Origin: Bacteroidota bacterium
GTDB taxonomy: Bacteria > Bacteroidota > Rhodothermia > Rhodothermales > UBA10348
Direction of reading: 5' to 3'
Assembly: GCA_022571135.1 (NCBI GenBank)
Contig: JACZYK010000009.1
Location: 1 to 8,385, forward strand
DNA length: 8,385 nt
Translations under genes and position numbers: made by a program
In this document: positions 1 to 6,871 of the stretch, in pieces
How positions within the stretch are numbered: the stretch's first letter is position 1
Layout of the letters: the number at the start of each line of letters is the position of its first letter
The notes under the pieces: generated by a model
What the model was told of the DNA's origin: nothing
What the model saw: only the letters and a program-made list of their open reading frames with translations
Databases searched by the model: none

Positions 1-2216
1 ACGACGACAAGGACGCCGCCTACACACCGGCGTGGCAGGAAATCTTCACCGGTGTCGATTCGAAGACGGTGCTTCAGGTTGCCCGGGAATGGGCTCAGAC
101 GGCCGAAGTCACCGAAGGGAAGTGTTCGATCATCATCGGAGCGGGCATAAATCACTGGTTCCACAACAACCTCATCTATCGCGCGGGTATCAACGCCCTA
201 ATGTTCTGCGGTTGTGTTGGAAAAAATGGAGGCGGACTGAATCACTATGTCGGCCAGGAAAAGCTGGCGCCCACGGATTCCTGGGGCTCCATAGCATTTG
301 CGAAAGACTGGCAGGTCCCCCCGCGACTACAGCAGACACCGATCTGGCACTATATCAATACGTGTCAGTATCGTTATGACGGTCACCACTCGGCTTACAA
401 CGCCACGCCCGACAACGAGTGGACGCGTGGGCACCACGCCGATTGGATCTACAAGTCCGTCCGCATGGGGTGGATGCCGTTCTATCCCCAGTTCGACCGA
501 AACACCCTCGAACTCAGCAAGGAGGCGGTCAAAAACGGCGCAGAAACAGACGCAGATATCGTCAAGTACGCCGTTGAGAAGCTGAAATCGAAGGAACTGG
601 GGTACGCCGTCGGGGATCCGGAAGCGGAAGCAAACCATCCGAGAGTGTGGTACATCTGGCGGGGTAACGCGATTGCGGGAAGCATGAAGGGGCATGAGTA
701 TCTGCTCAAGCATTATCTCGGGACACATTCGAATGCCATCGCGAAGGATATCGACGACGAGCCCACCGAAGAGCTCAAGTGGCACGACATCGCTCCCGTT
801 GGGAAAATGGATCTCGTCGTGGATCTGAACTTCCGCATGGACTCGTCGGCGCTCTATTCGGACATCGTCCTTCCAGCCGCTTCGTGGTACGAGAAGGATG
901 ATCTGAACAGCACTGACATGCACTCCTTCATACATCCGCTGTCGGCTGCGATCGCGCCTGTCTGGGAGTCCAAGACCGACTGGGACATCTTTCGGGAGCT
1001 CGCCCGCGTTACCAGCGAACTCGCGGCAACGCATCTGTCCGAGCCGCAGAAGGATATCGTGACGGCTCCTCTCTCGCACGACACCAAAGACGAGATCTCC
1101 CAGCTTACCGTAAAGGACTGGTTCCATGGAGAATGCGAGGCCGTGCCGGGCAAGACGATGCACAAACTCTCTGTCGTCGAGCGTGACTATACGAAGATCT
1201 ACGAGAAGTTTATCTCTCTCGGTCCCGGCGTGCGCAAGGACGGACTGGGAGCACACGGTAGTCACTACATGTGCGAGGATCTCTATGACGAGATGGTCGA
1301 GTCGGCACATTTCCCCGTCGAGAAGATCGACGGCAAAGTATATCCGTCGCTCAAAGAAGACGTGTCGGCCGCGAACGTCGTACTTCATCTCTCCTCTCTG
1401 ACCAACGGAGAGGCCACCGTTCGCGCTTACCGGAATATGGAAGAAAAAACGGGGCTGATGCTGGCCGACCTGGCCGAGGGGAGTCGGGACGTACGAATGA
1501 CGTTCAAGGATCTTCAGTCGCAGCCCAGGCGATACAACACGTCTCCCGTCTGGTCGGGTCTGATGAACGAAGGCCGGGCTTATTCGGCGTTCACGTACAA
1601 TGTGGAGCGTCTGGTTCCATGGAGAACGCTCACCGGACGCCAGCATTTCTACCTGGACCACGAAATGTACATCGCGTTTGGCGAACATCTACCTACGTAC
1701 AAGCCATCCCCAAAGCCCGAGGTTTACGGAGATCTGCGCGAGACGCTTAAGGACGGCGATGCAAAGGTGCTCAATTGCCTGACGCCGCATGGCAAGTGGC
1801 ACATCCACTCCACCTACATGGACAACCTTCGAATGCTGACGCTGTCGAGAGGGATGGAGCCGTGCTGGATCAACGAAGAAGATGCCGCTGAACTCGGAAT
1901 CCAGGACAACGACTGGGTTGAGGTCTACAACGACCACGGCGTCTACTGTACGCGCGCGGTCGTGAGTTCGAGGATTCCACGGGGAGTCTGCATCGTCTAT
2001 CACGCGGCGGAAAGAACAATCAGCATCCCGAAGTCCCAGGTCCGGGGCGGACGACGCGCCGGTGGCAACAACAGTATCACGCGTACGCATCTCAAGCCGA
2101 ATCTACTGGCTGGAGGGTACGGACAGTTTACGTACCACTTCAATTACTGGGGCCCGACGGCTACCAACCGGGATACGCACGTTGTAATCAAGAAGATGGA
2201 TAAGGTCGAGTTCTGA
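1..2216 (+). CDS. narG: Respiratory nitrate reductase alpha subunit NarG, C-terminal ~737 residues (5' end outside window)
   Basis: Catalytic subunit of membrane-bound nitrate reductase; it reduces nitrate to nitrite at a Mo-bis-MGD cofactor on the cytoplasmic side, using electrons from NarH. The frame is open from base 3 with no stop before 2214-2216, so the gene enters from the left; the GTG at 69 is an internal codon, not the start. From memory the visible part aligns along its length with about residues 500 to the C-terminus of E. coli NarG (1247 aa). Matching blocks are NHWFHNN near base 150, FCGCVGKNGGG and HYVGQEKL (about 205-265), YSDIVLPAASWYEKDD (about 856-905), HSFIHPLSAA (about 920-950), PWRTLTGRQ (about 1617-1644) and LTPHGKWHIHSTYMDNLRML (about 1778-1837), then the cofactor-binding C-terminal domain. 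The N-terminal [4Fe-4S] motif and the Mo-ligand Asp lie outside the window and cannot be checked. The C-terminus lacks the short tail of the E. coli protein. No frameshift is seen. narH follows after 35 bases. Confidence 0.97.
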   Translation, partial: DDKDAAYTPAWQEIFTGVDSKTVLQVAREWAQTAEVTEGKCSIIIGAGINHWFHNNLIYRAGINALMFCGCVGKNGGGLNHYVGQEKLAPTDSWGSIAFAKDWQVPPRLQQTPIWHYINTCQYRYDGHHSAYNATPDNEWTRGHHADWIYKSVRMGWMPFYPQFDRNTLELSKEAVKNGAETDADIVKYAVEKLKSKELGYAVGDPEAEANHPRVWYIWRGNAIAGSMKGHEYLLKHYLGTHSNAIAKDIDDEPTEELKWHDIAPVGKMDLVVDLNFRMDSSALYSDIVLPAASWYEKDDLNSTDMHSFIHPLSAAIAPVWESKTDWDIFRELARVTSELAATHLSEPQKDIVTAPLSHDTKDEISQLTVKDWFHGECEAVPGKTMHKLSVVERDYTKIYEKFISLGPGVRKDGLGAHGSHYMCEDLYDEMVESAHFPVEKIDGKVYPSLKEDVSAANVVLHLSSLTNGEATVRAYRNMEEKTGLMLADLAEGSRDVRMTFKDLQSQPRRYNTSPVWSGLMNEGRAYSAFTYNVERLVPWRTLTGRQHFYLDHEMYIAFGEHLPTYKPSPKPEVYGDLRETLKDGDAKVLNCLTPHGKWHIHSTYMDNLRMLTLSRGMEPCWINEEDAAELGIQDNDWVEVYNDHGVYCTRAVVSSRIPRGVCIVYHAAERTISIPKSQVRGGRRAGGNNSITRTHLKPNLLAGGYGQFTYHFNYWGPTATNRDTHVVIKKMDKVEF

Positions 2217-2251
2217 TTGAACAGCGACTCCTGAACAAAATAGAAGAAGAA

Positions 2252-3802
2252 ATGGACGTTAGAGCCCAAGTATCGATGCTCTTCCACCTGGACAAGTGCA
2301 TCGGGTGTCATACCTGCTCGGTCGCGTGCAAGAACATATGGACGGACCGCAAAGGCGCCGAATATATGTGGTGGAACAACGTTGAAACCAAGCCTGGTAC
2401 CGGATATCCGACCAAGTGGGAGGACCAGGATATCTACAAGGGAGGATGGCAGAAGAAGAATGGGGAGCTTTCACTGAGAGGGGCCGGAAAACTCAGAGGC
2501 CTTCTCAATATTTTCCACAATCCCCATCTGCCCGTACTTGGCGATTATTACGAGCCGTTCACATATAAGTATCTCGATCTGATCGAGTCTCCGGAGGGCG
2601 ACGATCAACCGACGGCGCGACCGGTTTCGCTGATTACAGGCAAGCCGATCGATATCAAGATGGGGCCCAACTGGGATGACGACCTCGGTGGAACGCCCGA
2701 TTATGCACGCCACGATCCAAACCTGGCGAATCTGTCACCGGCCGAGCAGGAAGCGATGTTCCAATTGGAGAAGATGGCGTTCTTCTACCTGCCCAGGATC
2801 TGCAATCACTGCCTGAATCCGGCCTGTGTCGCAAGCTGTCCTTCCGGGGCCATCTACAAGAGGGGTGAAGACGGCATCGTACTTATCAATCAGAAAGTCT
2901 GCCGCGCGTGGCGTATGTGCGTCACAGCCTGTCCGTACAAGAAATCTTACTACAACTGGAGTACGGGAAAATCTGAGAAGTGCATTCTTTGTTATCCCCG
3001 TCTCGAATCGGGTCATGCTCCCGCGTGCATGCATTCGTGCGTAGGTCGGATTCGGTATCTGGGCGTCATGCTATACGACGCGGATCGTATTCGCGAGATA
3101 GCTTCTGCAGACGAGAGGGATCTGGTCGATCTTCAAATGGAGATGCTCCTGGATCCGTTCGACCCGGCGGTGATCGAGGCGGCGAAGAAAAACGGTGTCG
3201 CAGACTCAACGCTCAAAGCGGCGCAGACCTCACCGGTCTACAAATTTGTAAAGGAATGGGAACTGGCCCTTCCGCTTCATCCGGAGTTCAGAACGCTCCC
3301 GATGCTTTTCTACGTACCGCCGCTTCTTCCGGTGATGGCTTCCATCAGTGAATCAAAAACGGCCGAGCAGGCAAAAAAGCTGAATCCGATTGCGAAGCAC
3401 TGGGGCGACGACTGGCTCTACGACACGGCTACCGATGAGCTGTGGGGCACGATCGAACAGGTCCGCTTCCCGATCAAATACATGGCCAACATGTTCAGTG
3501 GCGGCGACGAAACAAAGATCATCGAGCGCCTCAAAAAATTAATGGCCGTTCGTATTCACCGTCGCGCAATGACGGTCGGCGACATGGACGGGAAGAAAGT
3601 CGCGGCAACGCTGGCCGACGTCGGTCTGGAAGCGGATACCGCGGATGACATTTATTACCTGACATCACTGGCCAAATTCGATGACCGATTCGTGATCCCT
3701 CCGGCTCACCGCGAACAGGCCATCGAGATGTTGGAATACACGGGTGATGCCAAAGGATCGGTAGGGTTCGGTTTCAAAGAAAAGCCTGCCAGAGGATTGT
3801 AA
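2252..3802 (+). CDS. narH: Respiratory nitrate reductase beta subunit NarH, iron-sulfur electron-transfer protein
   Basis: Carries electrons from the NarI haems to NarG through one [3Fe-4S] and three [4Fe-4S] clusters. At 516 aa it is close to E. coli NarH (512 aa). Four ligand groups are visible: C16/C19/C22/C26 (CIGCHTCSVACK), C184/C187/C192/C196 (CNHCLNPACVASCP), C217/W220/C223/C227 (CRAWRMCVTACPYK) and C244/C247/C259/C263. The Trp at 220 in place of a cysteine is the hallmark of the [3Fe-4S] site in true NarH and separates it from many DMSO-reductase-type beta subunits. The downstream GRIRYLGVMLYD and the C-terminal region with RFPIKYMANMFSGGDE are also NarH-typical. The ATG at 2252 follows a purine-rich AGAAGAAGA tract (2242-2250) but no strong Shine-Dalgarno. 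The TAA stop overlaps the ATG of narJ, implying translational coupling. Confidence 0.98.
   Translation: MDVRAQVSMLFHLDKCIGCHTCSVACKNIWTDRKGAEYMWWNNVETKPGTGYPTKWEDQDIYKGGWQKKNGELSLRGAGKLRGLLNIFHNPHLPVLGDYYEPFTYKYLDLIESPEGDDQPTARPVSLITGKPIDIKMGPNWDDDLGGTPDYARHDPNLANLSPAEQEAMFQLEKMAFFYLPRICNHCLNPACVASCPSGAIYKRGEDGIVLINQKVCRAWRMCVTACPYKKSYYNWSTGKSEKCILCYPRLESGHAPACMHSCVGRIRYLGVMLYDADRIREIASADERDLVDLQMEMLLDPFDPAVIEAAKKNGVADSTLKAAQTSPVYKFVKEWELALPLHPEFRTLPMLFYVPPLLPVMASISESKTAEQAKKLNPIAKHWGDDWLYDTATDELWGTIEQVRFPIKYMANMFSGGDETKIIERLKKLMAVRIHRRAMTVGDMDGKKVAATLADVGLEADTADDIYYLTSLAKFDDRFVIPPAHREQAIEMLEYTGDAKGSVGFGFKEKPARGL
3791..3796 (+). promoter_or_regulatory. Ribosome binding site for narJ, inside the end of narH
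   Basis: AGAGGA lies 5 bases before the ATG at 3802, within the last codons of narH. It supports the start whose ATG shares its A with the narH stop (TAATG), an arrangement suited to coupled translation. Confidence 0.6.
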
Positions 3803-4464
3803 TGGAGCACTACACCCAGTTCGCCGAACTGTTTTCCTATCCGGACACGGACATTTACGAGAAAGTTGAAGGCGTACAGTCCTATCTGGACGAGCATTAC
3901 CCGCGGGCGGGTGCGCTCATGGAAGACTTTACGGCAGCGATTTCCGGGACGCCGCTCTTCGAGCTCGAAGAACTCTACATACGCTCGTTCGACGTCCAGG
4001 CTATCACGACGCTCGACATCGGCTATATCCTTTTCGGAGACGACTACAAGCGCGGTGCGATGCTTGTCAACATGAACCGAGAGCACAAGCAGGTCGGGAA
4101 TCCGTGTTACGACGAACTTGCGGATCATCTGCCGAATGTGCTGCGCCTGTTACCGTTGCTGGAGGATGACGCGTTTCGTACGGAACTCGTTGACAGGCTC
4201 CTCGCGCCGGCTCTTCAGAAAATCATCGGCGAGTTCGATCCCGGCAAGATCGAACAGAAGCAAAAAGTCTACAGGAAGCACCACAGGACCCTGATCGAAA
4301 GCCCCGCGGGGAGCAGGACCATATACCGGCTTCCTCTAATGGCTCTGTATTCTGTCATCCAGGAAGACTTTCATCTGAGAGAGGAAATCGAGCCGCAGCA
4401 ATCATCCGATTTCCTTAAGGGCATCGGGACGGAAATCGAGCTGGAGTCTTTTGACGCTACGTGA
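3802..4464 (+). CDS. narJ: Nitrate reductase molybdenum cofactor assembly chaperone NarJ
   Basis: System-specific chaperone of the TorD/DmsD/NarJ family. In characterised systems it binds apo-NarG, aids Mo-cofactor and Fe-S insertion and delays membrane docking until NarGH is mature; it is not part of the final enzyme. This 220-residue, apparently soluble helical protein is close to the usual length. The N-terminus (FAELFSYPD, residues 7-15) matches the typical LL.YPD start of the family. The conserved core is LDIGYILFGDDYKRGAMLVN (71-90), equivalent to the family's D-x-x-x-YLT-x-G-D-x-R-x-RG segment, followed by a helical ELADHLPNVLRLLPLL stretch (105-120). Divergence from E. coli NarJ is considerable, so the call rests on this core plus position between narH and narI. 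It overlaps narH by one base and is followed by a 65-base gap before narI. Confidence 0.93.
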   Translation: MEHYTQFAELFSYPDTDIYEKVEGVQSYLDEHYPRAGALMEDFTAAISGTPLFELEELYIRSFDVQAITTLDIGYILFGDDYKRGAMLVNMNREHKQVGNPCYDELADHLPNVLRLLPLLEDDAFRTELVDRLLAPALQKIIGEFDPGKIEQKQKVYRKHHRTLIESPAGSRTIYRLPLMALYSVIQEDFHLREEIEPQQSSDFLKGIGTEIELESFDAT

Positions 4465-4479
4465 AAGCGCACTGTAGCC

Positions 4480-4493
4480 GCCTGCAAACAGGC
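4480..4493 (+). other. Small inverted repeat in the narJ-narI gap
   Basis: GCCTG-CAAA-CAGGC forms a perfect 5-bp stem with a 4-base loop in the only intra-narGHJI gap longer than about 35 bases. No T-run follows directly (the next bases are TCTTGAACC), so it is not a convincing intrinsic terminator. It could be an mRNA-processing or stability hairpin, or chance. Confidence 0.3.
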
Positions 4494-4521
4494 TCTTGAA
4501 CCAGAATTTTAATCCAATTCC

Positions 4522-4526
4522 TGGAG
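4522..4526 (+). promoter_or_regulatory. Ribosome binding site for narI
   Basis: TGGAG precedes two in-frame ATGs, at 4530 (3 bases between) and at 4536 (9 bases between). The longer spacing is more usual, so translation may begin at the second ATG, removing only Met-Gln from the N-terminus. Confidence 0.55.
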
Positions 4527-4529
4527 ATC

Positions 4530-5258
4530 ATGCAAATGCTTGACACATTCCTGTTCACCGGGTTACCGTACATCGCGTTGGTCATCTTCCTGGTGGGTAC
4601 GATCTACCGCTACCGGGTGACGAGTTTCAAATATTCATCCCTTTCGTCAGGCTTTCTGGAAAAACGGACCCTGTTCTGGGGTTCGATGCCGTTTCACTGG
4701 GGTATTCTGTTTCTGTTCTTTGGACATCTGGTCGCCTTTCTGATTCCGAGCGGTGTCCTGGCGTGGAACAGTGAGCCCGTACGGCTGCTGATTCTTGAAG
4801 TCACGGCCTTCGTCTTCGGCCTGAGCGTTCTCTGGGGTCTGATTGCTCTCGTCGTACGACGGTTCTCAAGTGCACGCATCCGAGCGGTCACGAGCGCGAT
4901 GGACATCGTCATCCTGGTCCTTCTTCTGGTTCAGACTGTGTTCGGACTCTGGACGGCGTTGAATTTCCGGTGGGGATCATCCTGGTTCGCTGCCTCTCTG
5001 ACTCCGTATCTCCGCAGCATCCTAATGCTGCAGCCCGACACGGCTGCGATCGTCGCGATGCCCTGGAGCATCAAGTTTCATGTGATCGGCGCCTATCTGA
5101 TCGTTCTGCTGATTCCGTTCACGCGCCTCGTCCACCTCCTGGTCGTTCCTCTTCATTACCTGTGGCGGCCGTACCAGCGCGTCATATGGAACTGGAAAAG
5201 GGAATCAATCAGAGCCCCGAAGTCAGGATGGACGCCGACGCGGCCGAAGAATACTTGA
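4530..5258 (+). CDS. narI: Respiratory nitrate reductase gamma subunit NarI, dihaem cytochrome b membrane anchor
   Basis: Integral membrane subunit that oxidises quinol on the periplasmic side and passes electrons through two b haems to NarH, contributing to the proton-motive force. The 242-residue protein has five hydrophobic segments, roughly residues 8-27, 52-74, 85-109, 123-142 and 180-205, as in E. coli NarI. Histidines H56, H66, H184 and H202 match the E. coli ligands H56, H66, H187 and H205; by analogy H56/H202 hold the proximal haem and H66/H184 the distal one. FHWGILFLFFGH (55-66) and FHVIGAYL...RLVHLLVVPLHYLWRP (183-214) are family-typical. The start is either the ATG at 4530 or that at 4536; the latter has better Shine-Dalgarno spacing. 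The C-terminus is a short charged tail (about 221-242). A transporter gene follows after 57 bases. Confidence 0.97.
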   Translation: MQMLDTFLFTGLPYIALVIFLVGTIYRYRVTSFKYSSLSSGFLEKRTLFWGSMPFHWGILFLFFGHLVAFLIPSGVLAWNSEPVRLLILEVTAFVFGLSVLWGLIALVVRRFSSARIRAVTSAMDIVILVLLLVQTVFGLWTALNFRWGSSWFAASLTPYLRSILMLQPDTAAIVAMPWSIKFHVIGAYLIVLLIPFTRLVHLLVVPLHYLWRPYQRVIWNWKRESIRAPKSGWTPTRPKNT

Positions 5259-5315
5259 AAAGAACGCCGCCTCGGAAACGAATCTCCAGATCAACTCTAG
5301 AGAGCGCACAATGCT

Positions 5316-6809
5316 ATGCAGGAGCAAGTCACTTCGAAATCCCGGAAAGCCCTCTTCTTCAACACGCTCGCTTTCACGATCTGTTTTGCAGCATGGATGC
5401 TGAACGGCGTCTTGGTCACCTTCCTCGTGGACAACCAGATCTTCGATTGGGGACCCGTCGAGATTGGATGGCTCCTGGGAATTCCCGTGCTGACCGGCGC
5501 GATCTTTCGACTTCCGGCGGGGATTCTGACCGAGAAGTACGGAGGGAAGCCCGTTTACGGGATTCTGCTACTCCTCTGTGCGATTCCGATGTTTCTTCTC
5601 GGATATGCGAACAGCTTTTCGACGTTCGCCCTTGCAAGCTTCGGATTTGGACTGACCGGCGTGAGCTTTGCGATCGGTATCGCCTTTACCTCCGTCTGGT
5701 ATCCGAAGAAATGGCAGGGCACTGCGCTCGGAATCTTCGGTGCGGGGAACGCTGGAGCTGCCCTCACGATGCTGCTCGCACCTTCGCTTCTGAATTTTCT
5801 GACTGATACTGCAGCAAATCTGGACGGATGGAGGATGTTGCCGAAGATCTATGCGGCAGCCCTGCTGGCGATGGGGATCATCTTCTTGATTTTCACCGAG
5901 AACAAGAAGCCGCAACTGACCGACACGACGCTGAAGGGACTTCTGAAACCTCTCAAAAATGTACGCGTCTGGAGGTTCGGCCTATACTACTTCCTGGTGT
6001 TCGGATGCTTCGTGGCATTCTCGCAGTGGTTGGTCCCGTACTTCGTCAATGTCTACGCACTTCCGCTCGTCACGGCCGGCATCTTCGCAGCTCTCTTCAG
6101 TTTTCCATCGGGAGTGATTCGCGCCGCAGGTGGCTGGATGTCCGACAAATGGGGAGCACGGAAGGTGATGTACTGGGTATTCGGCGCCTCCGTTCTGATC
6201 TGCTTCATGCTGACCGTTCCGCGGATGGAAATCTCGTCGCCCGGACGTGGCATTATGGCGAGAAGCGGTGGCGTCGTAACCGAAGTTTCCGAATCATCGA
6301 TTTCCGTTGGAGACGTGCAGTACGCGTTGTCCGTGAGAACCGGAAAGCTCGACAACGTCGACGAGCGAACACTGATTTTTCCGACCAAGGAAGCCTGGCA
6401 GGAGCCAATCGTCGAGGTCGGAGACATGGTCCATAAAAAGCAACTCCTGGCCAGAGGCGTGTCTCTGATCTATTTCCAGGCGAATGTCCGGGTCTTTGCT
6501 GTTCTGGTGATCCTTATCGGGAGCGTCTGGGGGATCGGTAAGGCCGCCGTCTACAAACATATCCCGGACTATTTCCCGGAAGAGGTCGGCGTCGTCGGAG
6601 GAATGGTCGGTGTACTCGGAGGACTGGGTGGATTCGTCTGTCCGATCATCTTCGGATATCTTCTCGAGTACACAGGGCTATGGACGAGTTCCTGGATGTT
6701 CATGTTTTTACTCTCGTTCGCCTGCCTGTTCTGGATGCATCGCGTCGTACAGGGAATGATGCATGAAAAGGCACCTCAACTCATGAGAGAGATGGATCGG
6801 TCGAGTTGA
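5316..6809 (+). CDS. narK: Nitrate/nitrite transporter, NarK1-like MFS protein with a periplasmic insert domain
   Basis: Major facilitator protein of the nitrate/nitrite porter family, probably importing nitrate for the cytoplasmic NarG site; NarK1-type relatives are proposed nitrate/proton symporters, but transport mode cannot be read from sequence. The 497 residues form 12 predicted membrane helices. Support: substrate-binding arginines R65 (IFRLPAG, TM2) and R269 (VIRAAGGWMSDKWGARK, TM8), equivalent to E. coli NarK R89 and R305; a TM5 nitrate signature GIFGAGNAGAAL with N145; and a TM11 signature GVLGGLGGFVCP (432-442). MFS motif A-like loops follow TM2 and TM8. Between TM9 (about 284-302) and TM10 (about 391-410) sits an ~85-residue soluble insert absent from E. 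coli NarK, expected in the periplasm. It lacks the N-terminal W-x-x-ED-x-x-FW extension seen in the next gene. The ATG at 5316 has only a weak AGAGAG (5299-5304) upstream. Confidence 0.93.
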   Translation: MQEQVTSKSRKALFFNTLAFTICFAAWMLNGVLVTFLVDNQIFDWGPVEIGWLLGIPVLTGAIFRLPAGILTEKYGGKPVYGILLLLCAIPMFLLGYANSFSTFALASFGFGLTGVSFAIGIAFTSVWYPKKWQGTALGIFGAGNAGAALTMLLAPSLLNFLTDTAANLDGWRMLPKIYAAALLAMGIIFLIFTENKKPQLTDTTLKGLLKPLKNVRVWRFGLYYFLVFGCFVAFSQWLVPYFVNVYALPLVTAGIFAALFSFPSGVIRAAGGWMSDKWGARKVMYWVFGASVLICFMLTVPRMEISSPGRGIMARSGGVVTEVSESSISVGDVQYALSVRTGKLDNVDERTLIFPTKEAWQEPIVEVGDMVHKKQLLARGVSLIYFQANVRVFAVLVILIGSVWGIGKAAVYKHIPDYFPEEVGVVGGMVGVLGGLGGFVCPIIFGYLLEYTGLWTSSWMFMFLLSFACLFWMHRVVQGMMHEKAPQLMREMDRSS

Positions 6810-6871
6810 CGCGGACGGGTCACCGACTACAATACTTGAAATACAGATAATGCCTCCCATTCAGTTGAACG

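Noticed and set aside
327..1688. A 453-codon open frame on the - strand opposite narG
   Set aside because: It lies wholly antisense to a strongly conserved narG frame, its translation shows no recognisable domain, and long antisense frames are expected from codon bias at this GC level.
2900..2935. Trp in place of a cysteine in the third NarH cysteine group, considered as a damaged cluster site
   Set aside because: The same Trp at the same place is the normal feature of NarH [3Fe-4S] clusters, including in E. coli.
4451..4478. TTGACG at the end of narJ as a -35 box for an internal narI promoter
   Set aside because: No matching -10 hexamer at 16-18 bases, and it lies within the narJ coding sequence; not convincing.
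5295..5302. CTCTAGAG palindrome upstream of the first narK
   Set aside because: Eight bases with no spacer or partner site; too short to call an operator.
4970..5806. A 278-codon + strand frame spanning the narI-narK boundary
   Set aside because: It overlaps two well-supported genes in another frame and its Arg/Ser-rich, low-hydrophobicity translation resembles no family; a shadow.
6828..6850. TTGAAATACAGATAA-like stretch before the second transporter, considered as an FNR/NnrR-type box
   Set aside because: Only the left TTGA half is present; the right half does not match ATCAA, so the palindrome fails.
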